64,000 bases of DNA from Rubellimicrobium arenae. Its GTDB lineage: Bacteria > Pseudomonadota > Alphaproteobacteria > Rhodobacterales > Rhodobacteraceae. The notes under the pieces are model-generated. The model did not search any database, was not told the origin of the DNA, and saw only the letters and a program-made list of their open reading frames with translations. Location of the stretch: NCBI RefSeq assembly GCF_017916275.1, contig NZ_JAFMST010000012.1, positions 1 to 64,000 of the forward strand, in the 5' to 3' direction. This document shows positions 44,467 to 53,645 of the stretch, piece by piece; the stretch's first letter is position 1, and every line of letters begins with the position of its first letter. The translations under genes and the position numbers were made by a program.

Positions 44467-45357
44467 ATGGGCATCTTCGCCACGTCACCCAAGGCGCGTG
44501 CCGCCGCCCTTGTCGCGCCGCCCCTGATCTATTCGCTCCTCCTGCTGGCCTTTCCCCTGGTGGCGATCGTCGTCATCTCGTTCTGGACCCAGAGCGGGCT
44601 GAACCTGGACCGCACCTTCACGACGGCCAACTACCGCGAGATCTTTTCGGGCCCGATCTACATCTGGGGCAACGCGAACCGTTGGGGCGTGCTGCCGCTG
44701 TCGATCTTCGTGTCGGCCACCGTGACCCTGATCACGGTCGCATTGGCCTATCCGATCGCCTATTTCGTGTCCTTCGTCGTCGCGCCCGAGCGGAAGTCGC
44801 TGTGGCTGTTCCTGATCACGATCCCGTTCTGGACCAGCTACCTGATCCGCGTGTTCCTGTGGAAGGTGATCCTCGGCTACAACGGCGTCGTGAACACCGG
44901 GCTGATCGAGCTCGGGATCATCCAGGAGCCCTTGAACGTCCTGCTCTACAACCTGAACTCGGTCATCATCACGCTGGCTCATGCCTATGCCGTGTTTGCC
45001 ATCCTGCCCATCTACGTCGCGCTCGAGAAGATCGACCGCAGCCTCCTCGAAGCCTCGCAGGACCTGGGCGAGAACCGGTTCACCACGTTCCTTCGCGTAA
45101 CCCTGCCCCTTTCGGTGCCGGGGATCGTGGGCGCGGTGCTGATCGTCTTCATCCCGACCATCGGGGACTATGTCACGCCGGAACTCATGCTGGGCTCGGG
45201 GGGGCGCCTGATGTCGAACGTGATCCAGACGCAGTTCCTGCAACTCAACAACTGGCCGCTCGGGGCGGCGCTCTCCATCATCACCATGCTGGCCGTCGGC
45301 ATCGTCAGCCTCCTCTTCATCCTGCTCAACCGCCGCTGGCTTCGGGGGCGGGCATGA
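44467..45357 (+). CDS. Spermidine/putrescine-type ABC permease (PotB-like)
   Basis: A 296-residue inner-membrane permease with six predicted helices and the cytoplasmic EAA loop EASQDLGENRFTTFLRVTLP, which contacts the ATPase. The N-terminal ATSPKARAAALVAPPLIYSL and FWTQSGLNLDRTFTTANYRE fit the PotB/PotH group. It overlaps the second permease gene by four bases and belongs to a three-gene operon. The substrate is probably a polyamine, which only the missing binding protein could settle. Confidence 0.9.
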   Translation: MGIFATSPKARAAALVAPPLIYSLLLLAFPLVAIVVISFWTQSGLNLDRTFTTANYREIFSGPIYIWGNANRWGVLPLSIFVSATVTLITVALAYPIAYFVSFVVAPERKSLWLFLITIPFWTSYLIRVFLWKVILGYNGVVNTGLIELGIIQEPLNVLLYNLNSVIITLAHAYAVFAILPIYVALEKIDRSLLEASQDLGENRFTTFLRVTLPLSVPGIVGAVLIVFIPTIGDYVTPELMLGSGGRLMSNVIQTQFLQLNNWPLGAALSIITMLAVGIVSLLFILLNRRWLRGRA

Positions 45358-46166
45358 GGAGGGCCTGGGGGCTTCGCACCTACGCGATCATCTATCTCGT
45401 CTTCCTTTATGCGCCGATCCTTCTGCTGCCGCTGTTCGCCTTCAACGACGCGGCGATCATCGCCTTCCCGCTGACCGGTTTTTCCACCCGCTGGTTCGAG
45501 CAGCTCTGGACGACACAGGCCCTGCATCAGGCGCTTCGCAACTCGCTTTTCATTGCCTCGATCACGGCAATCCTGGCGACGCTGCTGGGCACCTGCGCGG
45601 CGCGGGCTGGAACGATGCCGAGCTTCCCTGGCAAGCGGGGTGCGCTGGGCTTCGTCATGCTGCCCCTCGTGCTGCCCGAAATCGTCATCGCGGTCGCGTT
45701 GCTGATCGTGGTGCGGCAGGTGCTCGACCTGAACCTGTCGAACTGGACGGTGATCGCGGCGCATACCGTCATCTGCATCCCGTTCTCGATCGCCATCCTG
45801 AACGGGGCGTTCCAGAACCTCGACCCCTCCTTCGAGGAGGCCGCCATGGACTTGGGTGAGACGCGCTGGGGGGCGTTCCGGTTGGTGACGCTGCCGCTCG
45901 TGCTGCCCGGGATCATCTCGTCGCTGCTGATCTGCTTCATCATCTCGCTCGATGATTTCGTGATCGCGCAGTTCCTGACAGGCTCGAACCCGACGATGCC
46001 GGTCTACATCTACGGCCTGACCCGTTTCGTGGATGCCCTGCCGCTCATCATGGCGCTGGGGACGATCCTTGTGACCATCTCGATCACCCTTCTCATCATC
46101 GCTGAATACTTCCGCCGGCGCGGAGTTGCCCGTGCCGGCTTCAAGGATACCGGAGGCTTCCTTTGA
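45354..46166 (+). CDS. Spermidine/putrescine-type ABC permease (PotC-like)
   Basis: A 270-residue inner-membrane permease with six helices and the EAA loop EAAMDLGETRWGAFRLVTLP. YLVFLYAPILLLPLFAFND, the WFEQLW segment and SLDDFVIAQFLTG are typical of PotC/PotI proteins. ATG 45354 overlaps the upstream permease, and the stop overlaps the TTG start of the ATPase, so the three subunits are coupled. Confidence 0.9.
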   Translation: MRRAWGLRTYAIIYLVFLYAPILLLPLFAFNDAAIIAFPLTGFSTRWFEQLWTTQALHQALRNSLFIASITAILATLLGTCAARAGTMPSFPGKRGALGFVMLPLVLPEIVIAVALLIVVRQVLDLNLSNWTVIAAHTVICIPFSIAILNGAFQNLDPSFEEAAMDLGETRWGAFRLVTLPLVLPGIISSLLICFIISLDDFVIAQFLTGSNPTMPVYIYGLTRFVDALPLIMALGTILVTISITLLIIAEYFRRRGVARAGFKDTGGFL

Positions 46167-47248
46167 CCGCCCTCATCCAGCTTCGCGGCATCCACAAGCA
46201 TTACGGCGATTATCACGCCCTTCGTGGCATCGACCTGGAGATCCGGCAGGGCGAGTTCTTCTCGCTGCTCGGCCCGTCCGGTTGCGGCAAGACGACTCTG
46301 CTGCGCACCATCGCGGGCTTCGAGACTCCGTCCTCGGGCACGCTGATGATCGACGGCAAGGACATGGCGGCGGTTCCGGCGAACCACCGGCCCACGAACA
46401 TGGTCTTCCAGTCCTACGCCATCTTTCCGCATCTGACGGTCGCCGAGAACGTCGGTTTCGGCCTTCGCCGCGAGCCCATGTCGAAGGACCAGAAGACCAA
46501 GGCGGTGGCCGAGGCGCTCGCCATGGTGGGCCTGTCCGGCTACGGCACCCGGGCGGCGCACGCCCTGTCAGGGGGACAGCGGCAGCGGGTCGCCCTGGCG
46601 CGCGCGCTCATCCTCAAGCCCAAGGTGCTCCTGCTCGACGAACCTCTATCCGCTCTCGACAAGAAGATGCGCGAGCAGATGCAGGTCGAGCTCATCCGTC
46701 TGCAGCGGACCGTCGGGATCACCTTCATCCTCGTCACTCACGACCAGGAGGAGGCGCTGGTCATGTCCGACCGCATCGCCGTCATGTTCGAGGGCGAGAT
46801 CGGGCAGATGGCCGATCCCGAGACGTTGTATCGCCGGCCCAACTCGCGGCGGGTGGCGGAGTTCATCGGCAAGATGAACATCCTCCCCGGTCAGGTCGGC
46901 ATGGAAGGCAACCGGATCGTCGTCGACGTCGCAGGCCTGGGCCGTGGCGCGGTCGAGACTGACCAGGCTCCGGGGGGGGTCGTTCCCGGCAACACTTCCG
47001 TCGGCATCCGTCCCGAGACCCTGGGGGTGCTCTTCCCGGGCGAGACGACGGACCGCCGCGTGGCCGAAGGGGTGGTGGACGAAGTCGTCTATTACGGCGA
47101 CATGACCTACTACGATGTCCGGGTTCCGGGCGTTCAACAGCCGCTCACGATCTCGATGAAGAACATCATCGGACGCCCCGTGCTCGAAGTCGGGGCTCCG
47201 ACGCGGGTGGTCTGGGATGAACGTTCGCTGGTCGTCCTGAGCCGCTAG
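46163..47248 (+). CDS. Spermidine/putrescine-type ABC ATPase (PotA-like)
   Basis: A 361-residue ATPase driving the two permeases. Walker A is GPSGCGKTT, the signature LSGGQRQRVALARAL, Walker B VLLLDEPLSALD, and the switch His lies in LVTHDQEEALV. A TOBE-type regulatory domain fills residues 240-361 (VGIRPETLGVLFPGE, then VVDEVVYYGDMTYYDV). The start is TTG 46163, coupled to the preceding stop. No substrate-binding protein gene lies on either side. Confidence 0.92.
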   Translation: MTALIQLRGIHKHYGDYHALRGIDLEIRQGEFFSLLGPSGCGKTTLLRTIAGFETPSSGTLMIDGKDMAAVPANHRPTNMVFQSYAIFPHLTVAENVGFGLRREPMSKDQKTKAVAEALAMVGLSGYGTRAAHALSGGQRQRVALARALILKPKVLLLDEPLSALDKKMREQMQVELIRLQRTVGITFILVTHDQEEALVMSDRIAVMFEGEIGQMADPETLYRRPNSRRVAEFIGKMNILPGQVGMEGNRIVVDVAGLGRGAVETDQAPGGVVPGNTSVGIRPETLGVLFPGETTDRRVAEGVVDEVVYYGDMTYYDVRVPGVQQPLTISMKNIIGRPVLEVGAPTRVVWDERSLVVLSR

Positions 47249-47289
47249 GCCGACCTCCGCATCACGCGCCCAAGTCCCCGTAGGGCGGT

Positions 47290-47308
47290 CGCCCCGACCT
47301 GCGGGGCG
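47290..47308 (+). terminator. Hairpin after the ABC transporter operon
   Basis: CGCCCCG (47290-47296) and CGGGGCG (47302-47308) form a perfect seven-base stem with a five-base loop, 42 bases after the ATPase stop. There is no T-run, so termination is likely but unproven. The bases to 47441 hold no gene. Confidence 0.45.
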
Positions 47309-47441
47309 CTGGATGTCGTGATGTCGCAGACGGGAACGGTTTGGGGTCCCACAGGTTGTCCTCACGCAGACGGGCCGCGGACGTGGCCGGTCGCGTGCGG
47401 GAACCGGGCGACTGATCCGGTCCCAACCTGGAGGAGACCCT

Positions 47442-48194
47442 ATGAAACTCGTTCACCTGACCGCCTCGACGGCGGCTCTTCTGCTTTCGTCGACGGCGCT
47501 CTTCGCGCAGCAGGGCACGTCCCAGAACCTCGATAACGTCTACATCGATGTTGGCGGGACTGCGGTCCAGATCCCCGTCGCCCAGGCGGCCGAGGCCTGT
47601 GCCCTCGATGAAGCGACCATTCAGCAGGTCGCCGCCACCCGACTCCAGGAGAGCGGGATGGATCCGGCGGTCGTATATGGCTTGGGCAACGAGACCGCCG
47701 ATGTGTCGGGATCCGGCGCCGCGATGGACTCGGCCGGCGCCGACGCCATGAACTCGACGGACATGGCGGCTGACAGTGCCGCGACGACCGGCGAAGCCAT
47801 GGACTCGACCGGTGCGGGAACCGCGACCGCCGATGCGGGCGCCGGGTCGGCCAGCGGTTCGATGGAGTCATCGGGCGGCGCGACGGCTGGGACCGACATG
47901 GCGGCCACGGACAGCGGGGCCATGGGGACCCAGAGCGGCGCTGGAGCGGCCACCGACAGCACTGGCATGGCGACGGCGGATGCCGGCGCCACCGGGGCCG
48001 AGGGCGACCTGTCCGGCACGATCAGCAACACCCAAGCCACGGCGGCCGATACCTCGGCCACGGGCGGCCAGGACCCGATGCTGGCTCTTGCAGTCTGCCA
48101 AGTCGATCAGGCCCGCGCGACCGAGCTTGGCATCGACGCCAGCGGAGCCGCGAGCGGCAGCATGGATTCCACCGGCGGCACTACCACCCAGTAA
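47442..48194 (+). CDS. Secreted low-complexity Ala/Ser/Thr/Gly/Asp-rich protein
   Basis: A 250-residue exported protein with a good ribosome site (GGAGGAG before ATG 47442). Residues 1-23 are a signal peptide (LTASTAALLLSSTALFAQ). A short ordered segment with one Cys (AEACALDEATIQQVAATRLQ) follows. Then come about 120 residues of repeats such as MDSTGAGTATADAGA and MAATDSGAMG, and a second ordered segment with a Cys (LALAVCQVDQARATELGI). The layout, two Cys-containing ends around a disordered acidic middle, parallels the protein at 22963-23418. The function is unknown; a periplasmic or surface role is likely. Confidence 0.7.
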   Translation: MKLVHLTASTAALLLSSTALFAQQGTSQNLDNVYIDVGGTAVQIPVAQAAEACALDEATIQQVAATRLQESGMDPAVVYGLGNETADVSGSGAAMDSAGADAMNSTDMAADSAATTGEAMDSTGAGTATADAGAGSASGSMESSGGATAGTDMAATDSGAMGTQSGAGAATDSTGMATADAGATGAEGDLSGTISNTQATAADTSATGGQDPMLALAVCQVDQARATELGIDASGAASGSMDSTGGTTTQ

Positions 48195-48207
48195 CCGGTT
48201 GATCGGG

Positions 48208-48231
48208 CGCGCGGGACTTCGATCCTGCGCG
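48208..48231. terminator. Hairpin between convergent genes
   Basis: CGCGCGGGA (48208-48216) pairs with TCCTGCGCG (48223-48231), with one G-T pair. It lies between the stop of the secreted protein at 48194 and the tetR stop at 48235, where it could serve both directions. Confidence 0.45.
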
Positions 48232-48234
48232 TCC

Positions 48235-48858
48235 TCACCTGTCCGGCGGTATGAGCCCCAGCCCCCTCAGGTAGACGCCGATCCCGGTCTCGAGGAGATC
48301 CTCGGGCGGGAACGGGCTGCGGGTCCCAGGGGTGCCGCGGGCGAAGAGTTCGACGACCCCATGCGACAGCGCCCAGATATGGGCCCAGAACATGGCCGGG
48401 GGCGGACGTTTCTCCGGCGGGATGTGCTGGCTCAGGTCGCGGGCTGCCTTTTCCATGACCTCCATCGACCGTCGCGCCGCCGCCGCGAGTTCCGGTGTTC
48501 GTTGCGTGGAGACTCCCGACTCGAACATCGCCACGTAATGGCCTGGAAACTTTCGGGCAAAGGCCAGATAGGCCCGTCCCGTCGCCTCGAAGGAGGCGAG
48601 GGCGGACGGCTGTCCCTTGCCGTAGGCGTGCTCCAGAAGGTCGGCGAACATTTCATAGCCCTGACGGGCGGCTTCGGCGATCAGGTCCTCACGCCCCTCG
48701 AAATGCCGGTAGACGGCGGCCGGCGTGACGCCAGCCTCGCGTGCGGCCTCGGACAGCGTGAAGCCGGTCGGGCCCTTCTCGGCGATGAGGCGCAGGCAGG
48801 CTTCGACCAGCGCCTCGCGCAGGTTCCCGTGGTGGTATCCTCGCTTGAGCACGCTCAC
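48235..48858 (-). CDS. TetR-family transcriptional regulator
   Basis: A 207-residue repressor-type regulator. The N-terminal DNA-binding domain is clear: LRLIAEKGPTGFTLSEAARE followed by AGVTPAAVYRHFEGREDLI (about 22-60). The C-terminal 140 residues form the helical ligand and dimer domain (FARKFPGHYVAMFES, WAHIWALSHGVVELFARG), of the TetR_C_33-like type. Its ATG overlaps the ppk2 stop (ATGA). The regulator is therefore made together with polyphosphate kinase and may control the cluster. Confidence 0.9.
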   Translation of the reverse strand: MSVLKRGYHHGNLREALVEACLRLIAEKGPTGFTLSEAAREAGVTPAAVYRHFEGREDLIAEAARQGYEMFADLLEHAYGKGQPSALASFEATGRAYLAFARKFPGHYVAMFESGVSTQRTPELAAAARRSMEVMEKAARDLSQHIPPEKRPPPAMFWAHIWALSHGVVELFARGTPGTRSPFPPEDLLETGIGVYLRGLGLIPPDR

Positions 48859-49736
48859 GCACCCCCGCCGGTCGTGACGACCTCGGGTCCGCCCACGATC
48901 TTGGGGTCGAGCGCGCCGACGGCCTTGGCGTCCTTGCGGGCGTAGCCGATCGGGGTGAGGACCGAACGGATCAGGTTCAGCCGCGTGCGCCGCTTGTCAT
49001 CCGCTCGAAGCACCGTCCAGGGCGCACGGGCGGTGTGCGTGCGGATCAGGGTCTCGGCGATGGCGGCGGAATACTCATCCCACTTCCGCAGGCCTTCGGC
49101 GTCGATCCAGCTCAGCTTCCACTGCTTGAGGGGGTCCTTTTCCCGGTCAAGGAAGCGCTCGAGCTGGGTGGCGCGTCCGACGTTCAGCCAGAACTTGAAT
49201 AGGTGAATGCCTTCGTTGACGAGCATGTCCTCGAAGGGGCCGACCTGCTCGAACCAGTGGGCGCGCTCATCGGGGGTGCAGAAGCCGAAGACATGCTCCA
49301 CGACGCCGCGGTTGTACCAGGACCGGTCGAACAGCACGATCTCGCCCGCGGTGGGAAGCTGCGCGATGTAGCGCTGGAAGTACCACTGCCCGGCCTCGAT
49401 CTCGGTCGGCTTGCCCAGGGCTACGACTCGCGCGCCGCGTGGGTTGAGGTTCTCCGAGAAGGCCTTGATCGAGCCACCTTTTCCCGCCGCGTCGCGCCCT
49501 TCGAAGACGATCAGGACCCGCGCTCCCGACTCCTTGACCCAGGCCTGGAAGCGCACGAGTTCGACCTGGAGGAGGTTCATCTCCTCCTCGTAATGGCGAC
49601 GCTTCATGGCCTCGGGATAGGGATACCGGGGGTTGGTCACGTCGTCCTTGTCGGCGGTCTCGAGGATGCGCCGAACCTCGGGCGTGGCCTCATCGTGGAA
49701 GTACTTCGAGATCGCCCCGTCCAGCGGCAGGTCCAT
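48855..49736 (-). CDS. ppk2: Polyphosphate kinase 2
   Basis: A 293-residue kinase that transfers phosphate between polyphosphate and nucleoside diphosphates. Walker A is EGRDAAGKGG (79-88), Walker B IVLFDRSWYNRGVVEHVFG, and the lid region is FLDREKDPLKQWKLSWID. One-domain length and these motifs put it in the PPK2 class I group. A strong ribosome site (GGAGGA) precedes ATG 49736. It is co-directional with metA and the hydrolase and overlaps tetR. Confidence 0.94.
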   Translation of the reverse strand: MDLPLDGAISKYFHDEATPEVRRILETADKDDVTNPRYPYPEAMKRRHYEEEMNLLQVELVRFQAWVKESGARVLIVFEGRDAAGKGGSIKAFSENLNPRGARVVALGKPTEIEAGQWYFQRYIAQLPTAGEIVLFDRSWYNRGVVEHVFGFCTPDERAHWFEQVGPFEDMLVNEGIHLFKFWLNVGRATQLERFLDREKDPLKQWKLSWIDAEGLRKWDEYSAAIAETLIRTHTARAPWTVLRADDKRRTRLNLIRSVLTPIGYARKDAKAVGALDPKIVGGPEVVTTGGGA

Positions 49737-49781
49737 GATGCCATCCTCCTTCCGGATACTATGGGGAGCCGAGCGCGCGCT

Positions 49782-50780
49782 TCAACTGGCGAGCCCGGCG
49801 CGGGCCCGCGCGCGGTCGATGGCCGCCACGACCTCATCAGGCCGGGAATGGTGGGGCATATGGCCGACGCCCTTGAGGATGACGAGGTTGGCCCCGGGAA
49901 CCTCGCGGGCCAGGGGCAGGGAATGGATGCCGGGCGGGACGATGATGTCCGCTTCGCCATGGACGATCTCGAGCGGCAGGCGCAGCGTGTGGTAGTCGCG
50001 CGACATGGCGACGACATGGGATCGCAGGATGTTCACCTGCCTCGCGTTCGCCCGCAGGGTGTCACGGCGGAGCGAGAGGCCGACGCCGAAATAGTCCGCA
50101 TAGCCGGCGGGGACCGGGTCCGGGTCGAAGATCGCGGCAAGGGCCGCATCGGTCGCGCGCCGCGGCACGAAGGCCGTGATCAGCGGCGGCAGCCAGGCCC
50201 CGCCCAGGACCGAGCCATTCAGCCGATACAGCAGATCGAGCGCCCCCGGCCAGGGCATCGACACCCCCGAGACGTCCACGACCGCAGCGGTGCCCACGGG
50301 ATCGCCAAGGGCCCAGGCCAGCGCGACGGCTCCGCCAAGCGAATGACCGAGGATGATAGGTCGCTCGATTCCCATCCGACGGGCGGCCTCGCGCAGGAGA
50401 TCGGCCTGCTCCTGCGGACTTTCGCCCGCCGTCCCGAACACCCCGCCCAGGTCGCTCCGCGCCCGATCGGTGTATCCCAGTCCGGGGCGGTCGAAGACCG
50501 TCACGCGATAGCGGCCGGTCAGGCGGCCCACAAGGCCGAAGGTCATGTCACGGGTGCTTCCGGACGCGCCGTGCAGCAGGACCAGATCCGGCCCCGAGCC
50601 CTGAGTGACCGCATGAACGCGACGGCCCCGAACCTCGACGACCCGGCCTTCGGGGGGATACTTCGCCTCGGCCTTGGCCTCCCGCCGGGCGGCAACCGCC
50701 TCGGTCACGGCGATGCCGCCCAGGGCTGCGCCCAGGGCGGCGAGGCCGATCACTCTAGCGGCCGATCTCGGCAAGGTCAT
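49782..50780 (-). CDS. Alpha/beta hydrolase, membrane-anchored
   Basis: A 332-residue hydrolase. A hydrophobic N-terminal helix (about 9-30) suggests a membrane anchor or uncleaved signal. The catalytic set is Ser in GHSLGG, Asp in [10 protein letters not shown] and His in GVGHMPHHS, with the oxyanion loop LLHGASGS. The substrate is unknown; the fold covers esterases, lipases and haloperoxidase-like enzymes. Its start lies 26 bases inside the end of metA, so it is probably translated after metA. That does not prove a role in methionine synthesis. Confidence 0.88.
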   Translation of the reverse strand: MTLPRSAARVIGLAALGAALGGIAVTEAVAARREAKAEAKYPPEGRVVEVRGRRVHAVTQGSGPDLVLLHGASGSTRDMTFGLVGRLTGRYRVTVFDRPGLGYTDRARSDLGGVFGTAGESPQEQADLLREAARRMGIERPIILGHSLGGAVALAWALGDPVGTAAVVDVSGVSMPWPGALDLLYRLNGSVLGGAWLPPLITAFVPRRATDAALAAIFDPDPVPAGYADYFGVGLSLRRDTLRANARQVNILRSHVVAMSRDYHTLRLPLEIVHGEADIIVPPGIHSLPLAREVPGANLVILKGVGHMPHHSRPDEVVAAIDRARARAGLAS

Positions 50781-51675
50781 AGGGCGTGGTCTGATAGATC
50801 TCGTTCAGCCAGTTGCCATATAGAAGGTGAGCGTGGCTCCTCCAGCGGTTTGCCGGCGGCTTCGACGGATCATCGTCCGGAAAGTAGTCGCGCGGCAGCT
50901 GGATCTCGGCTCCTGTGGCCACGTCCCTGTCATACTCCTGCTTCAGCGTGTCGCTGTCGTATTCCAGGTGGTTGAAGATGTAGAGCGCCCGACGCTCCTC
51001 ATCCTGCACTAGGCAAGGCCCGACCTCGTCCGATGACAGAAGCGTGGCGAGGCCGGCCATTTCGGTCTCGTCGCGCCGCATTTCGGTCCAGCGGCTGACA
51101 GGCACGACCAGCTCATCCGAAAAGCCGCGCAGGTACGGCGAGGCGGGCTGCAGCGCCCGGTGCCGGAAGAGGCCGAACGCCTTCTCACCCAGCATGTGCT
51201 TTTCGACGCCGTGGAAGTGGTAGGCCATCGCCATGCCACCCCAGCACACCCCGAAGGTCGAGTGGACATGGGTCTGTGTCCATTCGAACACCTGCTGGAG
51301 TTCATTCCAGTAGGTCACCTCCTCGAAGGGCAGGTGCTCCACCGGCGCGCCGGTCACGATCAGGCCGTCCAGCTTGTCGCCGGATTCGGCCACCTCGGCG
51401 AAGGGGCGATAGAACTCCTCCATGTGCGCGGCGGCGGTGGTCTTGGTCTGGTGCTCCGTCATCCGGATGAGCGAAAGCTCGATCTGGAGCGGCGTGGCCC
51501 CGATCAGCCGCGCGAACTGCGTCTCGGTCTGGATCTTCTTGGGCATGAGGTTCAGCAGCCCGATATGGAGCGGACGGATGTCCTGCCGCGCGGCGCGCGT
51601 TTCGGACATCACCATGACCCCTTCGTTCGTCAGGATATCGAAGGCGGGCAAGTTGGCAGGCAGCTTGATGGGCAT
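50755..51675 (-). CDS. metAA: Homoserine O-acetyltransferase (MetA family)
   Basis: A 306-residue enzyme that activates homoserine for methionine synthesis. Catalytic Cys144 is in [16 protein letters not shown], His236 and Glu238 in FNHLEYD. At the position that decides acyl-CoA choice the sequence reads [13 protein letters not shown], with Glu113. In characterised MetA enzymes Glu here goes with acetyl-CoA and Gly with succinyl-CoA, so acetyl transfer is predicted. The start is ATG 51675 at the conserved [15 protein letters not shown]. No SAM-II riboswitch was recognised in the 74 bases upstream. Confidence 0.95.
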   Translation of the reverse strand: MPIKLPANLPAFDILTNEGVMVMSETRAARQDIRPLHIGLLNLMPKKIQTETQFARLIGATPLQIELSLIRMTEHQTKTTAAAHMEEFYRPFAEVAESGDKLDGLIVTGAPVEHLPFEEVTYWNELQQVFEWTQTHVHSTFGVCWGGMAMAYHFHGVEKHMLGEKAFGLFRHRALQPASPYLRGFSDELVVPVSRWTEMRRDETEMAGLATLLSSDEVGPCLVQDEERRALYIFNHLEYDSDTLKQEYDRDVATGAEIQLPRDYFPDDDPSKPPANRWRSHAHLLYGNWLNEIYQTTPYDLAEIGR

Positions 51676-51749
51676 CGCGGAAACCTCGGAAAGGGCAGGG
51701 GAATAGGCCAGGACGGCAGCGACCGCAAGGGTCGGCCCCCGGTTTGTGA

Positions 51750-52625
51750 TCACGCCGCCCCGCGCATTCGCTCCCGCATGGCCGCGGCCACCACCTCGAC
51801 GAAGTCGGCCTCGCCCTCGATCCGCGCCATGTCTTCGGCCCGCACCACGAGCCCCCAGTTCCGCGCCATCGCCGCATAGAGTGGCTGCCGGTGCGCCAGC
51901 GCCTTGGCGTAGGTGAACCGGATGAAGTCGTCGGGGTTCACCCGGTCCTCGGCCACGTTCCGTTGGGACAGATACTCGTGCCACATCCGCAGGAGGAAAT
52001 CCGGCCGATAAGCCATGGGCTTCGGAGCGCTGTCGAACCGCCGGACAAGTTCGGCGGTGTGGGCCTCCGATCCTTCGATCCAGATCATCAGGCAGTTCGC
52101 GGACAGCGCCCTCAGGACGGGGTCGTCGCTGTCCTCGGGATCGACCCATTCGCAGATGGACCCGCCGGTGTCGCAGACGAAATGGGGATATCCATAAAGC
52201 GCCTTGGCCCTGTCGATGAACCGCCCCGTGTCCAGGAGGGCCGCAACCTCGGCGTCCCGGAACTCGGTCTGGCGGCGCTGGTACTCCGCGAACGGAAGGC
52301 CGCCCCGACCCGGATCGCCTGGCTTGCCAAGGTAGGTCGAGACCGGATCGAGGTTGTCGAAGGTGATGTTCGAGCCGATGTAGATCGAATCGCTCATCAG
52401 CAGGTCCCGCAGGAACGGGACTTTCATCGCCTCGCGCTTGGCGTTGTCCACGATGAGCTCGCCCATGTAGCGTGTCCCGATGCGGTAATCGACCGAGTAG
52501 TGGAACCAGCCTCCAGCCCGGCGGAGGCATTTCGCGACATGGGTCTTGCCCAGCCCGGACATCCCGAACAGGAGCACGCGCCGCTCCTTGGCCGCGAGCC
52601 AATCCTCCGCCGTCCCGTAGATCAT
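51750..52625 (-). CDS. P-loop ATPase/kinase-like protein
   Basis: A 291-residue cytoplasmic protein with one clear motif, the P-loop GMSGLGKTH (21-29), followed by [20 protein letters not shown]. That continuation recalls nucleotide-dependent kinases acting on small molecules. [12 protein letters not shown] and [18 protein letters not shown] could supply an acidic and a Thr residue. I do not know the substrate. Start ATG 52625 overlaps the EamA stop (ATGA), and metA follows 74 bases later, so it sits inside a leftward operon. Confidence 0.75.
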   Translation of the reverse strand: MIYGTAEDWLAAKERRVLLFGMSGLGKTHVAKCLRRAGGWFHYSVDYRIGTRYMGELIVDNAKREAMKVPFLRDLLMSDSIYIGSNITFDNLDPVSTYLGKPGDPGRGGLPFAEYQRRQTEFRDAEVAALLDTGRFIDRAKALYGYPHFVCDTGGSICEWVDPEDSDDPVLRALSANCLMIWIEGSEAHTAELVRRFDSAPKPMAYRPDFLLRMWHEYLSQRNVAEDRVNPDDFIRFTYAKALAHRQPLYAAMARNWGLVVRAEDMARIEGEADFVEVVAAAMRERMRGAA

Positions 52626-53551
52626 TCCGCCGGTTTCCCCATCGAATCTGCGCGCCGTCCCCGCGCCAGCCGTCCATCCAGGATCAGGAGCCCCAACGCA
52701 AGCAGGCCAAAGCCGCCAAAGGCCCGCAGCGGCAGCGCCTCGGACAGGACCACCGCGCCGAGGAGGATCGCGATCGGGGCGACCAGAAGCGTCACCAGGG
52801 AGGTGTTTCCCGCGCCGGCCATGCGGAGCAGGCGGTAGAAGATCAGGTAGGCGAAGGCCGTCGAGACCACCGCGAGATAACCCAGCGCGCCCCACACCTC
52901 GGGCGACCACATCATTCGGGGCAGCCCGTCGAGAATGAGGGCGGCAGGCCCCATGATGACCGAAGCGCCGGTCAGCATCCCCGCGGCCGCGACCTCCGGA
53001 GCGAGCCCCCGGGCGGCAAACCGGGCAAAGGCGCCGGACAGCGCATAGCTGAGCGCCGCGCCCAGGATCGCGATCTGGGCGAGGGAGGTCGGGTCGAAGT
53101 TGGCCAGCGAGGCCGGTCCGATCACCGTGACCACGCCCGCGAACCCTGCCGCGACGCCCAGCATCTTGCGCGGCGTCAGCCGTTCATCCCGGAACGCCAG
53201 GGCGGCGACGATGACGCCCATCAGCGCCGTGGAGGCGTTCAGGATTGCCGCCAGCCCCGAGGGGATGGTCAGCTGCCCCCAGGTGATTAGCGAGAACGGC
53301 ACCGCGTTCCCAAGGAGCCCCATCAGCAGGAACGCCGCCCAGAGCCAAGGCTGCCGTGGCACGGGAAGGCCCTGCCGCCAGACCACGATCCAGAGCACCG
53401 CGCAGGCTCCGACGACCCGGACGGCGACGGTGGTGGCCACCCCGACTTCGTGCAGCGCCACTCGGTTCGACAGGAAGGACGCGCCCCAGATGCAGCCCAG
53501 CAGCCCCATCTCGAGCCAGGCGCGCGCGGACATGGATTTCTGCTGTGTCAT
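52622..53551 (-). CDS. EamA-family (DMT) transporter
   Basis: A 309-residue inner-membrane protein with ten predicted helices in two EamA repeats of five. Typical pieces are [15 protein letters not shown] at the start, [18 protein letters not shown] at the end of repeat one and [20 protein letters not shown] in repeat two. Exporters of amino acids or metabolites are common in this family. ATG 53551 is chosen (ATG 53560 is in frame). It heads the leftward cluster that includes metA, so methionine-pathway export is conceivable but only by neighbourhood. Confidence 0.88.
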   Translation of the reverse strand: MTQQKSMSARAWLEMGLLGCIWGASFLSNRVALHEVGVATTVAVRVVGACAVLWIVVWRQGLPVPRQPWLWAAFLLMGLLGNAVPFSLITWGQLTIPSGLAAILNASTALMGVIVAALAFRDERLTPRKMLGVAAGFAGVVTVIGPASLANFDPTSLAQIAILGAALSYALSGAFARFAARGLAPEVAAAGMLTGASVIMGPAALILDGLPRMMWSPEVWGALGYLAVVSTAFAYLIFYRLLRMAGAGNTSLVTLLVAPIAILLGAVVLSEALPLRAFGGFGLLALGLLILDGRLARGRRADSMGKPAE

Positions 53552-53645
53552 GCCGGCCAATCACCGCAAAGCGACTGGCCGTGCAACCCGGAACCTGCGG
53601 AACGGCCCCGCGGTCACAGGGCCGTTCCCGTCGCTGTCGGGCAGC

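Noticed and set aside
51676-51749. SAM-II riboswitch in front of metA
   Set aside because: The leader lacks the conserved pseudoknot sequence pattern and is only 74 bases long.
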